A stretch of DNA of 64,000 nucleotides from Rotaria macrura (Eukaryota; Rotifera; Eurotatoria; Philodinida; Philodinidae), in NCBI GenBank assembly GCA_900239685.1, contig OENT01000505.1:1-64000 (forward strand), in the 5' to 3' direction. Positions 36,840 through 49,994 of the stretch are shown piece by piece. The notes beneath the pieces are model-generated. The model had not been told where the DNA came from and did no database searches. It saw only the letters and a program-made list of their open reading frames with translations. Position 1 is the first letter of the stretch, and each line of letters begins with the position of its first letter. Position numbers and translations under genes: made by a program.

Positions 36840-37710
36840 CAATCATGTGCATTAACTGATTTCTATTTTATTTTTCTTCAATTTATATCGATATAAAATT
36901 AGAACATTTTCATTAATGTACCTTAACAAGAAAGAAACAAAAAAAAAAGGATCAAAGTTCATACATATATAATCTCATTGTTTCATGCTGTTCGTTAACA
37001 GACAGTACCCAATGGTACATAGTCCAATGTATTTGTTTTTTCTTCCTCCTTCAACAATACAGAAAAGAATCATTGGTTAGATTCAGATATGTTATAGCGT
37101 ACACAAGTATCACTATGCATACTAGGCAGCCTTTGTGATTGTTTCTTACTTTGTGTATAGTAAAGTAAAGGGCAATAATAAAAACAAACGGCGACATCGA
37201 AAAAACCATTTTGCGTTCTACTACGAAGCATAAAATACATACACATACCGCGACCACGCACACCCCTTTTTCTCTTTCTACTTGTGCGCTCTCTCTCTCT
37301 CTTACACAATCATATAAGAAATATTCGATCGAAAAATATAAAGTACAGTCGGAAGCGAATCGTCGACATTCGTTGAATATATTCTTCTCTATTACAATCA
37401 AAAACTCAGAAGATAATCATCTCAAGGTATGTAAACCTCGAGACATATATGTCATTATTCTATCAAAAAAAAAATGAATTCGAACTATAAGATGAACCCA
37501 AGTATAATCCAAAGTTCACATCTAATATTGTTGTATTATTTTCAAGGAGAAAAGAAAACATTATCCTTTTTGACTTCAAATATAAATAGATTCTCTATTT
37601 CGTTCTTTTATTCATGGTTTATATATACGTATATATGATTACAATATCATATTTATAATCTTCTTTTTATTCACAAATAAAATATTTCTCATAAATCATA
37701 GTCTCCCACT
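36840..37710. other. Intergenic between synapsin and ACSF2
   Basis: Contains a CT repeat at 37289-37302 and opposing short frames. Probably the 3' flank of synapsin and promoter of ACSF2. AAATCATAG|TCTCCC at about 37700 looks like a splice acceptor just ahead of the ACSF2 start, so a 5'-UTR intron is possible. Confidence 0.4.
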
Positions 37711-39709
37711 ATGTTGTCACAATCATCACGTTTATGGATATCTTATCGATCATTATGCCCATCCATTATCAGATTTTCTTCTTGTCGTACATTAGCATCT
37801 TTAAAGATTCCAAATCATCCAACAAAATTGACACAAAGTTATTATTATCATGCATCGGAAATTCCGTTGTCATATGATACAATTGGTCAACATTTGGAAG
37901 GTTTAGCTTCATTATATCCCAATCATGAATGCTATGCATTTAAAGGCGAAGGAAATAAACGTTATACGTATAAATCATTTCTTGATGAAGTTGATAGTTT
38001 AGCTACAAGTCTTATTGACCTTGGCTTTCAAAAAGGAGATCGACTGGGTGTTTGGTTACCGAATACGTCAGAAAATTGTGCGGTTTCATATGCAGCATCA
38101 AAGATCGGTGTGATCAAAGTAAATAATTATAATTTATACAAAAGTCATACAGTTAAAATCAAAATTGTATAGGTTAATATAAATCCAGCATATATGGATC
38201 GTGAACTACAATATTGTATAAATAAAGTGGGCTGTAAAGGGTTAGTGATGAGACCAAATGTAAAAATAATTGATTGTATTAAAATATTAAATAAATTAAT
38301 TCCCGAGCTAAGTCAAACAAAAGGTGAAATAAATGCTAAAAATGTGCCAACATTAAAGCATATTATATTAACACCTGGTGATATTGGAAACTCAGTTAGT
38401 GTTCCACATGGTATGCATTCATATACTGACCTCCTACGTAAAGGTGCAAACAGCAATCAAGCTGAAAGATGTGCTCGTCAATCAGAATTGGATGGTGATA
38501 CACCTTTGGCTATTTTTTTTACCTCAGGTACAACAGGACAGCCAAAAGCAGCTACGTTAACAAATTACAATGTGTAAGTCGATTGTTTACTTGAAATTTT
38601 TGCTCAAACAAACTGTCCTATCTGTACTATATTAGGTTAAATAATAGTCTACAAATGTATCAGCAATACCCAGATCTAATGAGTAGAGTTTGTTGTCCTA
38701 TACCAACGTTTCATATATTCGGTGAAGTTGGCGGCACATTAAACATTAATTCACCGAAATATTTTGCAGCATTTCCTGCTATTTTACCTGATACAGTCGA
38801 AACAATGCGAACTATTCATGAAGAGAAATGCACAGCACTACTTGGTGCACCCATTATTTTTCGTGATATACTTAGTCATAAGAAAAAGAAAGAATTCGAT
38901 TTGAGTTCTCTTTTATTTGCTATAATCGGCGCAGCTCCTGTCAATCCTGCATTCATTGAACAACTTGAACGTGAAATGCCAATTAAAATGATCTCACAAG
39001 GATATGGTCAAACAGAAAATGGTGCTTCGATGGCAATGAGTGTATATGCTGAAGGTGATAAAACACGACGATATCACTCAGTTGGAAAAGCAATGCCACG
39101 AATGGCAATGAAGATAGTAGATGCTAATGGAAGTATTGTGCCGATTGGTCAAGAGGGTGAAATTTGTGCTCGAGGCTTTAATGTTATGAAAGGTAAGTAA
39201 AAATGTTGTTCACAAAAATTTCTCTATCGACATTCTATTTATATTCATCGTTAGGTTATTATGGTGATGATGAAAAGACACGGGAAACAATAACAAGTTC
39301 GGGATGGTTAAGGACAGGTGATTTAGGTGTTATGGATGAGGAAGGTTTTGTCTATTACAGATCACGTCAAAAAGAGATGGTTATCGTCGGTGGTATCAAT
39401 GTATATCCAGTTGAAGTAGAGAATTTTCTTTTGGAACATCCGAAAATAGCCGAAGTACAAGTTTTTGGTGTACCTGATAAACGATACGGTGAATTACTTT
39501 GTGCGTGGGTAAAAGCAAAGCCAGGAACTAAAATCGATGACGTTGAAGAAGTTAAACAGTTTCTATCGACGAAAGTGGCATTCTTCAAAGTTCCAAAACA
39601 TATTCAAGTCATACAATCATTTCTTCCTTTTATGACACCAACCGGCAAAGTACAAAAATTCAAGTTAGCCGCAGCCATGGGCAAAGAGTTATCAGAAAAA
39701 TCCGCCTAG
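37711..39709 (+). CDS. ACSF2: Acyl-CoA synthetase family member 2, mitochondrial
   Basis: join(37711..38118, 38173..38573, 38636..39192, 39255..39709); 606 residues, close to the usual length of about 615. Introns are 54, 62 and 62 nt. The first 35 residues are basic and hydroxylated without acids (SSRLWISYRSLCPSIIRFSS), as in a mitochondrial targeting peptide. ANL-superfamily motifs appear in order: FFTSGTTGQPKAATLTN (AMP-binding P-loop, about 251-267), GYGQTENGAS (adenine-binding A5), GWLRTGDLG (A7), and PTGKVQKFKL with the catalytic lysine near the C terminus. The enzyme activates medium-chain fatty acids to acyl-CoA with ATP. AATAAAATAAA about 40 nt after the stop is a good polyadenylation signal. 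Substrate range is inferred from the family. Confidence 0.93.
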
Positions 39710-40303
39710 ATTGGACCCTTTTCCAATAGTCATATAATAATTTACAATAAAATAAAAAGTCAAAAAATTCATACAAACAACGATGATAATATTTTGTTGT
39801 ATTGTACAAAATGTTTTTTTGTGGTAATAATATCATACAGTTTGAATATCTTAATAAAAAAAGCAAACTGTGTTTTGGAGAAAAAAAAAATCTTTTTATC
39901 AATTCTAAAACTATGGTATCAGTTTCATTCATCAGTAAAGAATTGTCGTTGTACCAAGTATAGCACGTGTTCTATAAAAAACGTGACATGATGATAAAAA
40001 ATAATATTTTACATCAATGAAAAACTTATGATGTTTTTATTTCAGTAGATAAAGATGAATTCTATCCAATAGTAATGTCTTGTCATTGAGATTCATGATT
40101 ATTGTTTGCAATAACAAACGTGATGTAACTGATCGAATGACATTTTTTGATCATGTGTAATGTACTTTGATCTCGACTTGAGAAAAACATCAACATGTGT
40201 ACAGCGAATGAAACAACAATGGTTTAATATTATACGTTATTTCTTGAGATATATTTTTCTATAAAGATTTATTTAAAATAAACTAAAACTTTACTGGAAT
40301 AAA

Positions 40304-40690
40304 AATGTATACAATTGAAGATACGGAAAATTTTTATCGAATAGAATTAAATACGACTCGCTTTCCATTTCGTATGTATGTTAAACAATGATTAGTTAAC
40401 TTGAATAAAACCTTCGTGTGTACCTTGATCATTCTTAAATTGTATGATTTAATCTCGTATATTGATCTGTACTCTAATTAATTGTATAAGTCACATAACA
40501 TGACATACCGGATCACACTCATCCACCTACATCCCCAATGGAATTCATCAATCAACCGATAATATCTAAAAATTTACTATTCAACTGTCAGAAACTATCC
40601 ATATGCGTCTACTTCTGATTCGATCGATTGATATCGAACAATGAGAACTTGCTGTATTCGATGGAAGTCAATGATTTGAAAATGTGTATA
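40304..40690 (+). pseudogene. Possible CUB-like gene remnant
   Basis: An initial exon-like frame of about 22 codons at 40304-40371 ends at a plausible GTATGT donor. About 230 bp downstream, fragments in one frame (MRLLLIRSIDIEQ, stop, ELAVFDGSQ, stop, FENVYK) look like a broken CUB-domain strand pair. The resemblance is short and could be chance. Confidence 0.15.
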
Positions 40691-42276
40691 AATATTTAAA
40701 TTTAATTCGTGACTTGTATTACTCACTATTTTAGTCTACTTTCTTTTAATTTCTCTCAATTTATTCGACTTTGGCTCATTAAACCTGAATGTCCTTATCG
40801 ATGCACAAATTATCATGATTAAGACAACATCAATCAGTGTACAACTATAGGAATAGTTAATGCGAAAAGAAATCAGGCAATGTATTCTGCTGTATTTAAT
40901 TAATAAAATGAAGGACAAATATACCAAATCATATATTTTGTTATTCATTTTCTTTTTTCGTTCTTATTTATCAAATGTTTCATCGTATTTTCACGGACAT
41001 TCAGACCCCCGCAGCGTGGGTTTACGATAGACAAGGATTATTTTGAAATGTAGTATCGAACAATAAAAATAAACACAAATTAATTGAAGATCAAGCCGAA
41101 CTTGCACGTAGATAATTGAGTTTTAGATTGTTGCTTTGTCATCAGTAAAAGTAGCCTCTGAATACAGAACTCAAACTAATTCAAGTATGCAACGTCTTGG
41201 TCTCTAGTACTTCTGAGAGATAATTTTTGATATCATCGCAATATCAGTATTGTATATTGCCTTTCCAAGTAAGAAAAGAGCGTTCTGCAGCCAGTTTGAT
41301 GGGAACAATGGCAATTTCAGAAGATTTTTTAATTTAAATTGACTTCTGCGAGCCACAAGTTCTCACTCTCTCTCTCACTATAGAAGAACACATCGGCTTG
41401 CCCAAGCGTAACGATGTGACATTTTAGTAATATCTTTTTTTCCAAATATCTTGAGAACAATCATAACTAGAAAGTTCATTCGGCTCAGCCCGACGACTTC
41501 TATCTATACTATAAATTTGATGTTTTTTGGTTCAACTTTATAGTCTAAAGAAATAGTTTATAGTTATGCAACACTGTGAGATAGATGGAGCCTTAGCTTA
41601 CAATGATGTGACTCATCTTTCAATTACTTGCTAATGATGGTCTCCGCAATTAAAACAGGCCTCTAACGAACCTTATAAAGCATGAAACGAGCTTTTAATC
41701 GACAAAAAATTGTCCCCCAACTCTTGTTATTCATATGGAAAACAAGAAAAGAAAACAGAACGCTGTGACACTTTTTTTGTCGATCAATTTTGGGTCACTC
41801 AACGTGCTCAGATCTATTCAATTTTTATTGTAATTGGCCTTTTCTCTACCTACAACTACTGCTAAAAAAATCAAGTAGCTACGCGGCGAAGTGAAATCTC
41901 GTTATTAGTATGGAAAGTTGAAAATTTCACAATCATGTAAAATTTGTCTTCAGGAGTGAAAGTTAAAAATGAATGGACTATTTTTGTAGAAAATTTAATT
42001 CTGTATCGCATGGTAACACAATCAGACGTTTCTCTCTTGAGAAATTTTAAACACGATTTTTCAACATCGTTATGGTTGCGAAAATGAAATTTTTTTGTAC
42101 AAGAAATAATATTAAAATCGTAGTTAAGCACAAAAAGCGACATCTAATGTTGTGTCGAGATCGGTCCATCTAGGAGAAAAATTTGTTTTAAACATCATTA
42201 CAGAACTAGCACGTTAAGTAGACATAACCCGACATACTTATACGTTAGAGAGAAAACAACGATAAAAGGGTTAGTT

Positions 42277-42614
42277 CTCGTTTCGTCGAAAAGATAAATT
42301 CTAACTAATTAATGAAGAATAGATTATATCATTTGACAAGATTTTTTCGTCATATCCAAGAAGGAATAGCGCCTAGTTACTGGAAGATACATTTGTCAAA
42401 AACAGTTTTATTATCGACTACATTTGGATGTATAAATAAGAAATTAATAAGAGAAACGCATCGTGGAGGTCGTATCCTGGTTGCTCAATGGCGTGATGAT
42501 AGGGATATCAATTAGTTTCTTTTTTTAAGAAAATAGTTCGAGTCTGTCATAGATATCGTGCTAATCGGTTTGATTATTCTCGTTCATTACAATTTAACTT
42601 TTCGACGAAACGAG
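42277..42614. repeat. Short inverted repeats around a 67-codon frame
   Basis: TTCTCGTTTCGTCGAAAAGA at 42277 is matched by its complement at about 42589-42614, with some further imperfect pairing. The enclosed frame 42312-42515 encodes 67 residues (..THRGGRILVAQWRDDRDIN) with no recognised family. It may be a small non-autonomous element. Confidence 0.35.
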
Positions 42615-43987
42615 AATCTATCACATAAAGGTGCAAACCAAAGACACTTCTTTCTCATCGAAGTGGTTATAAGATGCTTGTTCGACAGGCAAAACATGCT
42701 CTATTTGGTCACGTCAAGATAAAGAAAAGAGTACGTTCATATACGTATGTACTATATACAATATCGAATTAAGCTGTGCCAACGGAGGTTTGACTAATTG
42801 CGAAAAATTGTTCAAAACACAACTCATCAATAAAATCGATCACAGGAATCAACTTAGGTAAAAATTAATGAAAGAATTGTACAAAAAGATGATGAAATTC
42901 AGAAGCTTGTAATTTTGCAAACATTGTAAATTTATAGATTTTCAAATAAAGAATAAAAAGCAAATCTTTCTTTGTTTCTGACATATGGATAAAACTTTTA
43001 CGGAGTGTCTTATGTCTGCTGTGCATGAAAACGTAAGAAAAAAGAAGGACGGCTACAAGGCCTGATGGATATTATCGAACTAAAAATAAAAGTTGAAAAT
43101 GATGTTATTGTTTGTAGTATTATTGTTTATACAATTGTTGTTGAATCTATTTATCTGCATTAGATCGTTCAAAGAGCAAACTCAATTACTGACAAGTTAA
43201 TACTGTCTTGAAACATGTCTATAGGTATTGATCGTGATTATGGTTGTGAAAATTCAAGAAAAAACCAAGAATATCAACGATAAATAGATTCAACAACGAG
43301 AAGGTTCATTTTTACTTACTAATAACAACATATATTTTGTATCCTTCTGCTACATTTCATTAATTCAATATTTTACTAAATTTCCATGCGAGTCAACTCT
43401 TAATATTTTGTTGTATTTTTAGATTCGATTATGGTGAGAATCCTATCAACGATTACGCGAAATCAGTCATTTAATTTTTATTTATTTAAATTATTTCTAA
43501 TTCATTTTAATTCTGGATGATTCCAGATAACTTATGAGAACTATTACTGGGACTAGGAAGTAGAGTCATTCATGTCTTATAATCGATAACTTTCGATTAG
43601 AATCCCGTGGAATCCTTGGTTCTGATTCATGCAAATGGAACACGTGGTCAAATGATGGAAAACTTTGTTTTTTGTTTTCTTTTCAAGTTATTAAGGAAAT
43701 CTTTTGCAGAAAATCGATCTTACATTGTTGTATTTACATAAATAAATTTTGTATTTTACAAAGCTTCGATTTCTATGAGGCATCGTCTAAGGGAAACGTT
43801 TTAGTACATACAGTACAGATCCACCCCCCTCTTCTTTTTTGCTGCCTACCAAGAAAACGAAAGACGATCTTCACACACCACATAGATGGTGAGAGATATC
43901 CTCCATAGTGAACGATCTTTTCTTACAAGAATTGCGATTTAGTGTCCTTAGAATTTGTCGACAATAAATATTATTATATAATAAATT

Positions 43988-44507
43988 TGAAAACGTCGGG
44001 CTTCAAAGTCCGAGAATTATGTGTACTTCAAAAAGTGAATGAGATAAATCAATCATTCTAGAATGTGTGCACGGAACCTTTTTTTGGAAACCCCAACACT
44101 ACTGGTCAACTGAGACATATCTAGGCAATTTAGTTTCGGGATGCAGTTTTGTGCTTATTCAGGCGATGTTTTGTTAGAAAGCTGCGATTTGGTTCAAAAC
44201 TAATATCAGATTCGGAATCAGCGTTAAAAACTGAGTCGATTTATATACGTTGTGGATAATTCGGAGAAAAAAATTCCCTGTACCCCCCCCCCCTCAGTGA
44301 TTGTTTGGTGAATAATGACAGTTTTTTCGATAACTCAGCTATTTCTTGCCGGATCCTTCTCATCTTCGAAATCGACCGAGATATTCATCAGACAATTCTT
44401 TGCACACAATTTCAGCTCAATCGAATGTATTTGTAGAGCGTTATCGTGTAAACGGACGGACACACTGACCAATTCTAGAGTGTACTCCCTTTTTCAGTAC
44501 ACAAAAA
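43988..44507 (+). mobile_element. Dispersed 0.55-kb repeat family, copy C
   Basis: Plus-oriented copy, alignable along its length with copies A and B but about 30 bp shorter owing to small deletions (for example after GTGTGCACGGA, and in the stretch before the poly-C run). The terminal hairpin is TCGGGCTTCAAAGTCCGA. The right end is TTTTTCAGTACACAAAA. Confidence 0.8.
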
Positions 44508-46780
44508 TAAGCATTCATTCTCTTTTACTTCGATCCTCTGATTTTTTCAACTAACAACAAGTATTTTTTTTTATTTAATATGTCAGATTTGTTCGATGAA
44601 CGATAAGAATTGTTTAGTTAGAAATAAATTTTTAATCTTCTATAGAACATTTGATTTGGTAAATGAAAACGAAGAATTGCTTTGTTTGCTTGTATTTTTT
44701 CGAGTGTGATTGTGTGATGTTGGCGATGAATGATGCTATTCAAAATTAGATTGTGATCAACAGATTGAAACTTTAAATGGTAAAATCATTTTATTTTAGT
44801 TAATTATTTTTTTAATTATACTTAAATGATCTAATCTGTATCATGACATGTTTTTATTTTGATGTTTGCGAATAGGGAGAGAGTTTTTACATATTCTCAT
44901 TCAAGACAAATATGAGTTGGCACTACAGTAAACATCCAATTGGCTAGACGTCGAAAAGTTAAATCGTAGATCACAATCCTAGGATTAGGTAGAACAATTG
45001 ATGTGTTAAAATATTCACGATGGAATCAATCATCTTCTCATAATTTCAATGGCATATGTTTTTTTTTCGGATTCTTTTTCTAAAATATCTCCACAGTATT
45101 TCAATAAGCTCTCTAGTATTCCATTGTAAACTTATGATAAATGTAGATGATATAGCATCTGTAAGTCCATTACTTTGAGTCTCCAAATGACTATGGAAAC
45201 GTGGCATGTATGCCTTTTGTTCCGTCTATAACCGCTCTATATTACACACATCACTGAACGATGATTACGCATCATATGGTAAATAAAACACTTCCGTGAT
45301 TTTTTCATAATTGATATAAAATTTCTGACAGAACTTTTTCACTTACTTTAAGTATCGATAAATAGCCGTTGTTGTTGATTGTGTACGATTTAAAAAGTCA
45401 TCACTCTCTAGCATACCTGATAATAAAGTTTCATAATCGCATATGTTAACTGTATTGCCAATGTCAACTCATTACATTAGTTGACATGGATACAACCTTA
45501 GTAAGTATCAATGGTGATCGATGATACTTTCTTTTAGTTCGTCCTTCTATTAAGTATAGATTTCTCTCGTACATTTAGAAAGAATTATTGATTGTAGTTT
45601 TTCCATGTTAGTATATAAAACTCATTCCTACAAACAGAATAAATATGTTGGACAAAGAAAACATTGTTCAAGTACATTCTTGTATTTCAAAGTCATGTTC
45701 TGATGTAATAACAACCAGGACAAGATGACGTAGCGTCGTCCTTTCGTCTCTTGACATTTTAGAATGAATAGAAACAAGAATAATAGAAAAGAAAATATGA
45801 TAAAGTTACTAATTGTCATAAACAAAGAACAAAGGATTTAATAGGCATATTCAAGAAGATAAAATGTACGTTTCGTCAGCAAAGAATAAAACTACTTAAT
45901 TAAGAGAGGACACACGTATGAACCATTCTATTCATGCGCATATCAAGAATATAAATGTGCCTTGATATAATGCTTTCAAATACAATACTATACTAGAGTA
46001 TGCATCGGCTAATGACTGAGATGAAGGATAAGAAACAAAAAAAAGTTATTATAATTACGATGTTTTGAAATTCTAAAATTTGTTCGTATGAGCTTCTAAA
46101 TCTTTCAAGATCTATAATCAATACTTCAAAAGTCGAAATTTTCGCTATCATATATGTTCGCCTCGATCGTTTTACATCGGATGACTTTTTGTTTGCTTTC
46201 TGCTCTATGAAAGTACGCATCGTTTTGTATTTTAATCTAAGAGAAGATAACGGTTTGTGTGTTGAATACGAAGGTGCGAGTATTTTATTACCAGAGGGGT
46301 AGGTCGAAGCGTGCAAAAGAAAATCAAGGAAAAAAGGCACGAATATCATACTTGTCGTCGTTGTGAAAATGAATGTTGAAGTCAGCAAGGGTAGAGTAGT
46401 CATTGAGCCGATATTTGAAAATTTCACATCATTCTATTTCACAAGTAACATAATACTTCGTAGTTATCACTCACAATTATTCGCTTTTCAAAACATAAGA
46501 GTAAATTAGGAAGACATGGACAATATCTATTATAGAAGTAATTACGTATGTATGTAAAAAGCCAAGATGAGAATTATCTAATCGATTCACTATGAAAACG
46601 AAAGATATTCTATAATTTCATGTTGAAACTGATTTGTTATTTTTGATTAGATATCGATCAAAATCATAGGACTTCTTATTTTATCACTTTTTTTTTATTA
46701 AACAGAATATTTAGAATTATAAGATGTAGTATTTTTATTTAGATTGACTGGAATTTGTTTCTATTCGTTCAAATATTATT
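44508..46780. other. Intergenic, no convincing gene
   Basis: 2.3 kb of AT-rich DNA upstream of allantoicase. The 144-codon minus frame at 45993-46427 is hydrophobic at both ends but has no recognisable motif, no splice context and no similarity to a known family, and is treated as chance. Confidence 0.4.
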
Positions 46781-47779
46781 ATGTCTAGTGCATCGTATTC
46801 TTTCGATCAAACAACAGCATCAACGTTTGTAAATCTTGCTGATGATCGTCTTGGTACTAAAGTAATAGCTGTGTCAGATGAATTTTTCGCTCCAGCTTCT
46901 CGCATGCTTAATGCAGCAGCAGCTGTCTTTCATCCGGGACGATACGATGATCATGGTCAATACATGGAAGGATGGGAAAGTCGTCGGAAACGTGTCGCCG
47001 GCCATGATTGGTGTATAGTAAAATTAGGTTTATCGGGACAAATCGTTGGTGTTGATATTGATACAAGTCATTTCACAGGAAACTATCCTGTAGCTGCCTC
47101 ACTTGATGCATGCTGTGTTGATGAAGGAGATCAACCAGATCATTGGCAAGAAATCTTACATGCAGTTACATTAGGTCCGAGTGCTCATCATTATCATGCC
47201 ATTGATGTTCATGGTCATTGGACTCATGTTCGTTTAAACAGTTATCCTGACGGAGGTATAGCTCGACTTCGTGTTTACGGTGTTGTTCAGGCGCCCGAAG
47301 ATAGATTTAAGGAAGAAGTTGATTTAGTAGCTATTGAAAATGGAGGTCGTGCTGTAGCAGCAAGCGATGAACATTATGGTAATCCATGGTCATTATTACG
47401 TCCTGGACGAGGTATTAACATGGGTGATGGTTGGGAAACTCGACGACGACGTGTACCTGGAAATGAATGGTGTATACTTGCTCTAGGTAAACGTGGAAGA
47501 TTGTCTCGTATTGTTCTTGATACGGCTCATTATAAAGGAAACTATCCTGATCGATGTCTAATTCAAGCCGTTGATACGACCATACATATTAGTAAATTAT
47601 TAGTAAATCAATCCTTATTTTGGCAAACACTACTACCAGAACAAAAATTATCTATGGATGCTATACATACATATGAGAAAGATCAAATAGTTGATCTTGG
47701 TCCAATAACACATGTACGCATCAATATTATTCCTGATGGTGGTCTTTCTCGTGTGCGTCTTTTCGGTCGAGCTGAATAA
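46781..47779 (+). CDS. alc: Allantoicase (allantoate amidinohydrolase), bacterial type
   Basis: A single exon of 332 residues, a length typical of bacterial allantoicases. The enzyme (EC 3.5.3.4) splits allantoate to ureidoglycolate and urea in purine breakdown. The two repeated jelly-roll modules are clear: module 1 with LADDRLGTKVIAVSDEFF (19-36), GWESRRKR (64-71), DWCIVKLG, DIDTSHFTGNYP (97-108) and HVRLNSYPDGGIARLRVYG; module 2 with VAASDEHYGNPWSLLRPG, GWETRRRRVPGNEWCILALG, LDTAHYKGNYPDRC and HVRINIIPDGGLSRVRLFG. It has no introns, unlike most other multi-exon genes in this window, and its N-terminal wording is closer to bacterial than to vertebrate enzymes by my recollection of the family, which suggests horizontal acquisition. 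AATAAAT near 47837 may be the polyadenylation signal. No other urate-pathway gene is adjacent. Confidence 0.93.
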   Translation: MSSASYSFDQTTASTFVNLADDRLGTKVIAVSDEFFAPASRMLNAAAAVFHPGRYDDHGQYMEGWESRRKRVAGHDWCIVKLGLSGQIVGVDIDTSHFTGNYPVAASLDACCVDEGDQPDHWQEILHAVTLGPSAHHYHAIDVHGHWTHVRLNSYPDGGIARLRVYGVVQAPEDRFKEEVDLVAIENGGRAVAASDEHYGNPWSLLRPGRGINMGDGWETRRRRVPGNEWCILALGKRGRLSRIVLDTAHYKGNYPDRCLIQAVDTTIHISKLLVNQSLFWQTLLPEQKLSMDAIHTYEKDQIVDLGPITHVRINIIPDGGLSRVRLFGRAE

Positions 47780-49955
47780 ACTTTGTTTTCATTTTAGTTT
47801 AAATATGAAATCGAAAATCTAGTGAAATTTCTCTTAATAAATCTAATTGAGACTTCCAATGAATGATTGATTCTTACATAGATTTGTTCAATTATTTTGG
47901 TCTTCTTCATCTAATAGCCATAAATAATACAAATAATAGTCAAAAAAATGTAGAAAGCTCGAAATCAAAGCCGAGTGTTACGTGTACTGCAAAATGTGAC
48001 GCTGACGGAAGATTGATTTTGATCAAACTGTCTAAAAGAATCCATCAGCAGTGTCAGTATACATCAGTTTTTCATAGCTTTTGGGAAGGGCAACATTGAG
48101 GAAACCTTAATGCATCTCCCCCATGTTTCGTTAGCGATCCGTTGTTATACAGTCATAAAGAACGATATTTGAAAAAAAGACTCCAGAGTGCCCTGCACCT
48201 TGGCATGTTCTTTCAGTTAAAAAAAAATATTGAAACACCGTATGAACCTGCACTGAGAGATTTTAGTTGTGCGTTCGAAATATTGTGAATCGAAGAAAAA
48301 CGAAGACAAAAATTCAGTGCTTTTGAAGGAGCTGATAGAAATCCTCGAATTTTCAGGCAAAAAAAGAGATTTTGTGTAAAAACCCTATATTAATTTTGAA
48401 AGGGCGAAAAATGAACATTGACATTCTGGCGGTAGAGGGGGGGGGGGTGGGCTTAAATGCTACATATTTACCTTTAACCAAGCAGACAAATTTCAAGAAT
48501 TCACGGGTTAAAACGTGTTGCGAAGAGAACGCATTAAAACGCAACAATTCGGACACTTTTCATAAGTTTATTGGTGTTCAAGGGAAAACATTTTAACGGT
48601 ATTGCACATTGTTCATAGTTTAACGCGTTGTAATTAGTTATTACTTACTTTAGAGGGAAGATTCGACTAAGCATACTTATACTTACAATATATGGCTGAT
48701 TTCAATTTTCTACTTATACTAAACCTAATTCACATAATACCAGGGCTTCATTAGTGAGAAGTGATGGGGTTAAAAAACAGCAAAAAAAAATATTTGATTT
48801 TATTTATTTTCTTTTTGATTAAAATCTATTAGAGACATTATTTGAATTTTAATCCAACCATATCCGGCTTCAATCGAAGCATTTAATTTTTAATCGATTA
48901 AAGCTTATGGATCGGTGCTTATACAATTTATCTTTGCTTTAGTAATTACATAAATAGATATAGCATGCTATAGGGTCTTGGAACATGGTATGTATCAGAG
49001 GTTCATCTAGTATTCTAATTACTGCTTGTCGAGGCGAGAAGTTCGAAAAAGCACAAACAGAACAATGTTTCAACTTAAAGCAGAGAGAAGAGTGCGTTTT
49101 AGGGTCAGTACTATGAAAATCAATTTTACGGAAAGTTTAATGGATTTTAATCATTATTTTGACGAGAAATCTTATTAAAATAGTACTATTTTAGACGATT
49201 TTTCATCATAGACAATGCGTACAAATTAGATCTCTTCTACGTTGAAGTGATGAATTCGAGTTCGGAGAAAAGTGTCGTTTGTTAATTCGAAAGAAGTACA
49301 TGTGATATGATTTTTCGAAATAAAGTTTTGTACAGATACAAGTATTCTTAATCGAATTCAAATACAAATGGGTACATTTAATTGTGAATGTAAGCATTAG
49401 ACAGTACTGGGCTAAAATGAGACAAATACTAAGCAAGCATTCATGGATAGATGATGATGTCAAGCCATGTAAAAACCTACTCCATGGAATATCAAATTAA
49501 TCATTAATCGAGGTTATTCATTATAAATCTATGATTTAGAAACTTGCTTTTCGATTTGGAATTGATATTTAATTCCCACATGTACGTAACTCTATGTTTG
49601 TTTTCAGTATTCCAATCGAAATGGAAGCACTTGGCATCAATAAATTGATAGTTGTGCTTTACTTCCAATGTATTTCTCTTAAGATATGATGCTGCAAGAA
49701 TGAATCATAAGCAGCGATTACTTTCATATTAGTTTTTTTCCTAACTCATTTAAACCAATATCAATGCCTCTTAATACTCTTTGATTTCCTCAATTAGTCG
49801 AATACATGCTTATTTCTTTAATCAGTAAAGTAAACTGGTTTTATGGCGTTGATTTTCATAAATTTTGCCATTCAACGCATCAAAACAGCGTTTTATCGTT
49901 CTCTGCCTGGGTATGATATACCATCATTTAGAACTCTTGATAAGTTCTATGTAAT
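47780..49955. other. Intergenic with repeat debris
   Basis: 47958-48120 has partial similarity to the dispersed family (left-end-like AAAGCCGAGTGTTACGTGTACT) and to 50005-50075. GGGGGTGGGCTTAA at 48443-48456 resembles the right end of the TTAA element at 57660-58520. No gene was seen in the rest. Confidence 0.4.
47958..48120 (+). repeat. Truncated dispersed-family relative
   Basis: The start resembles the left end of copies A-C (a CCGAG stem half followed by a GTGTACT word). The later part, GTCAGTATACATCAGTTTTT...ATTGAGGAA, matches 50010-50070 with several differences. A 78-codon frame across it is not considered coding. Confidence 0.4.
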
Positions 49956-49994
49956 TCAAAAAAAAAACAACCTTAGTTCTATGGGAAATAAATA

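Larger units (their letters stand above)
39710..43987. other. Gene-poor region with decayed fragments
   Basis: 4.3 kb without an intact gene. Near 40304 an exon-like piece (MYTIEDTENFYRIELN..., followed by a GTATGT donor) has no obvious continuation. At about 40597-40690 a frame with two stops reads MRLLLIRSIDIEQ then ELAVFDGSQ, reminiscent of the CUB-domain FxIE...YDGS pattern; together they may be debris of a CUB-type gene. At 42277-42614 a pair of about 30-bp inverted repeats (TTCTCGTTTCGTCGAAAAGA and its complement) encloses a 67-codon frame of unknown nature. Confidence 0.3.

Noticed and set aside
37051..37477. Overlapping frames on both strands with Arg-Glu or Ser-Leu repeats
   Set aside because: Generated by the CT repeat at 37289-37302; no other coding evidence.
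45993..46427. 144-codon minus-strand frame with hydrophobic ends
   Set aside because: No recognisable domain, no supporting exons and poor codon regularity; likely chance in AT-rich DNA.
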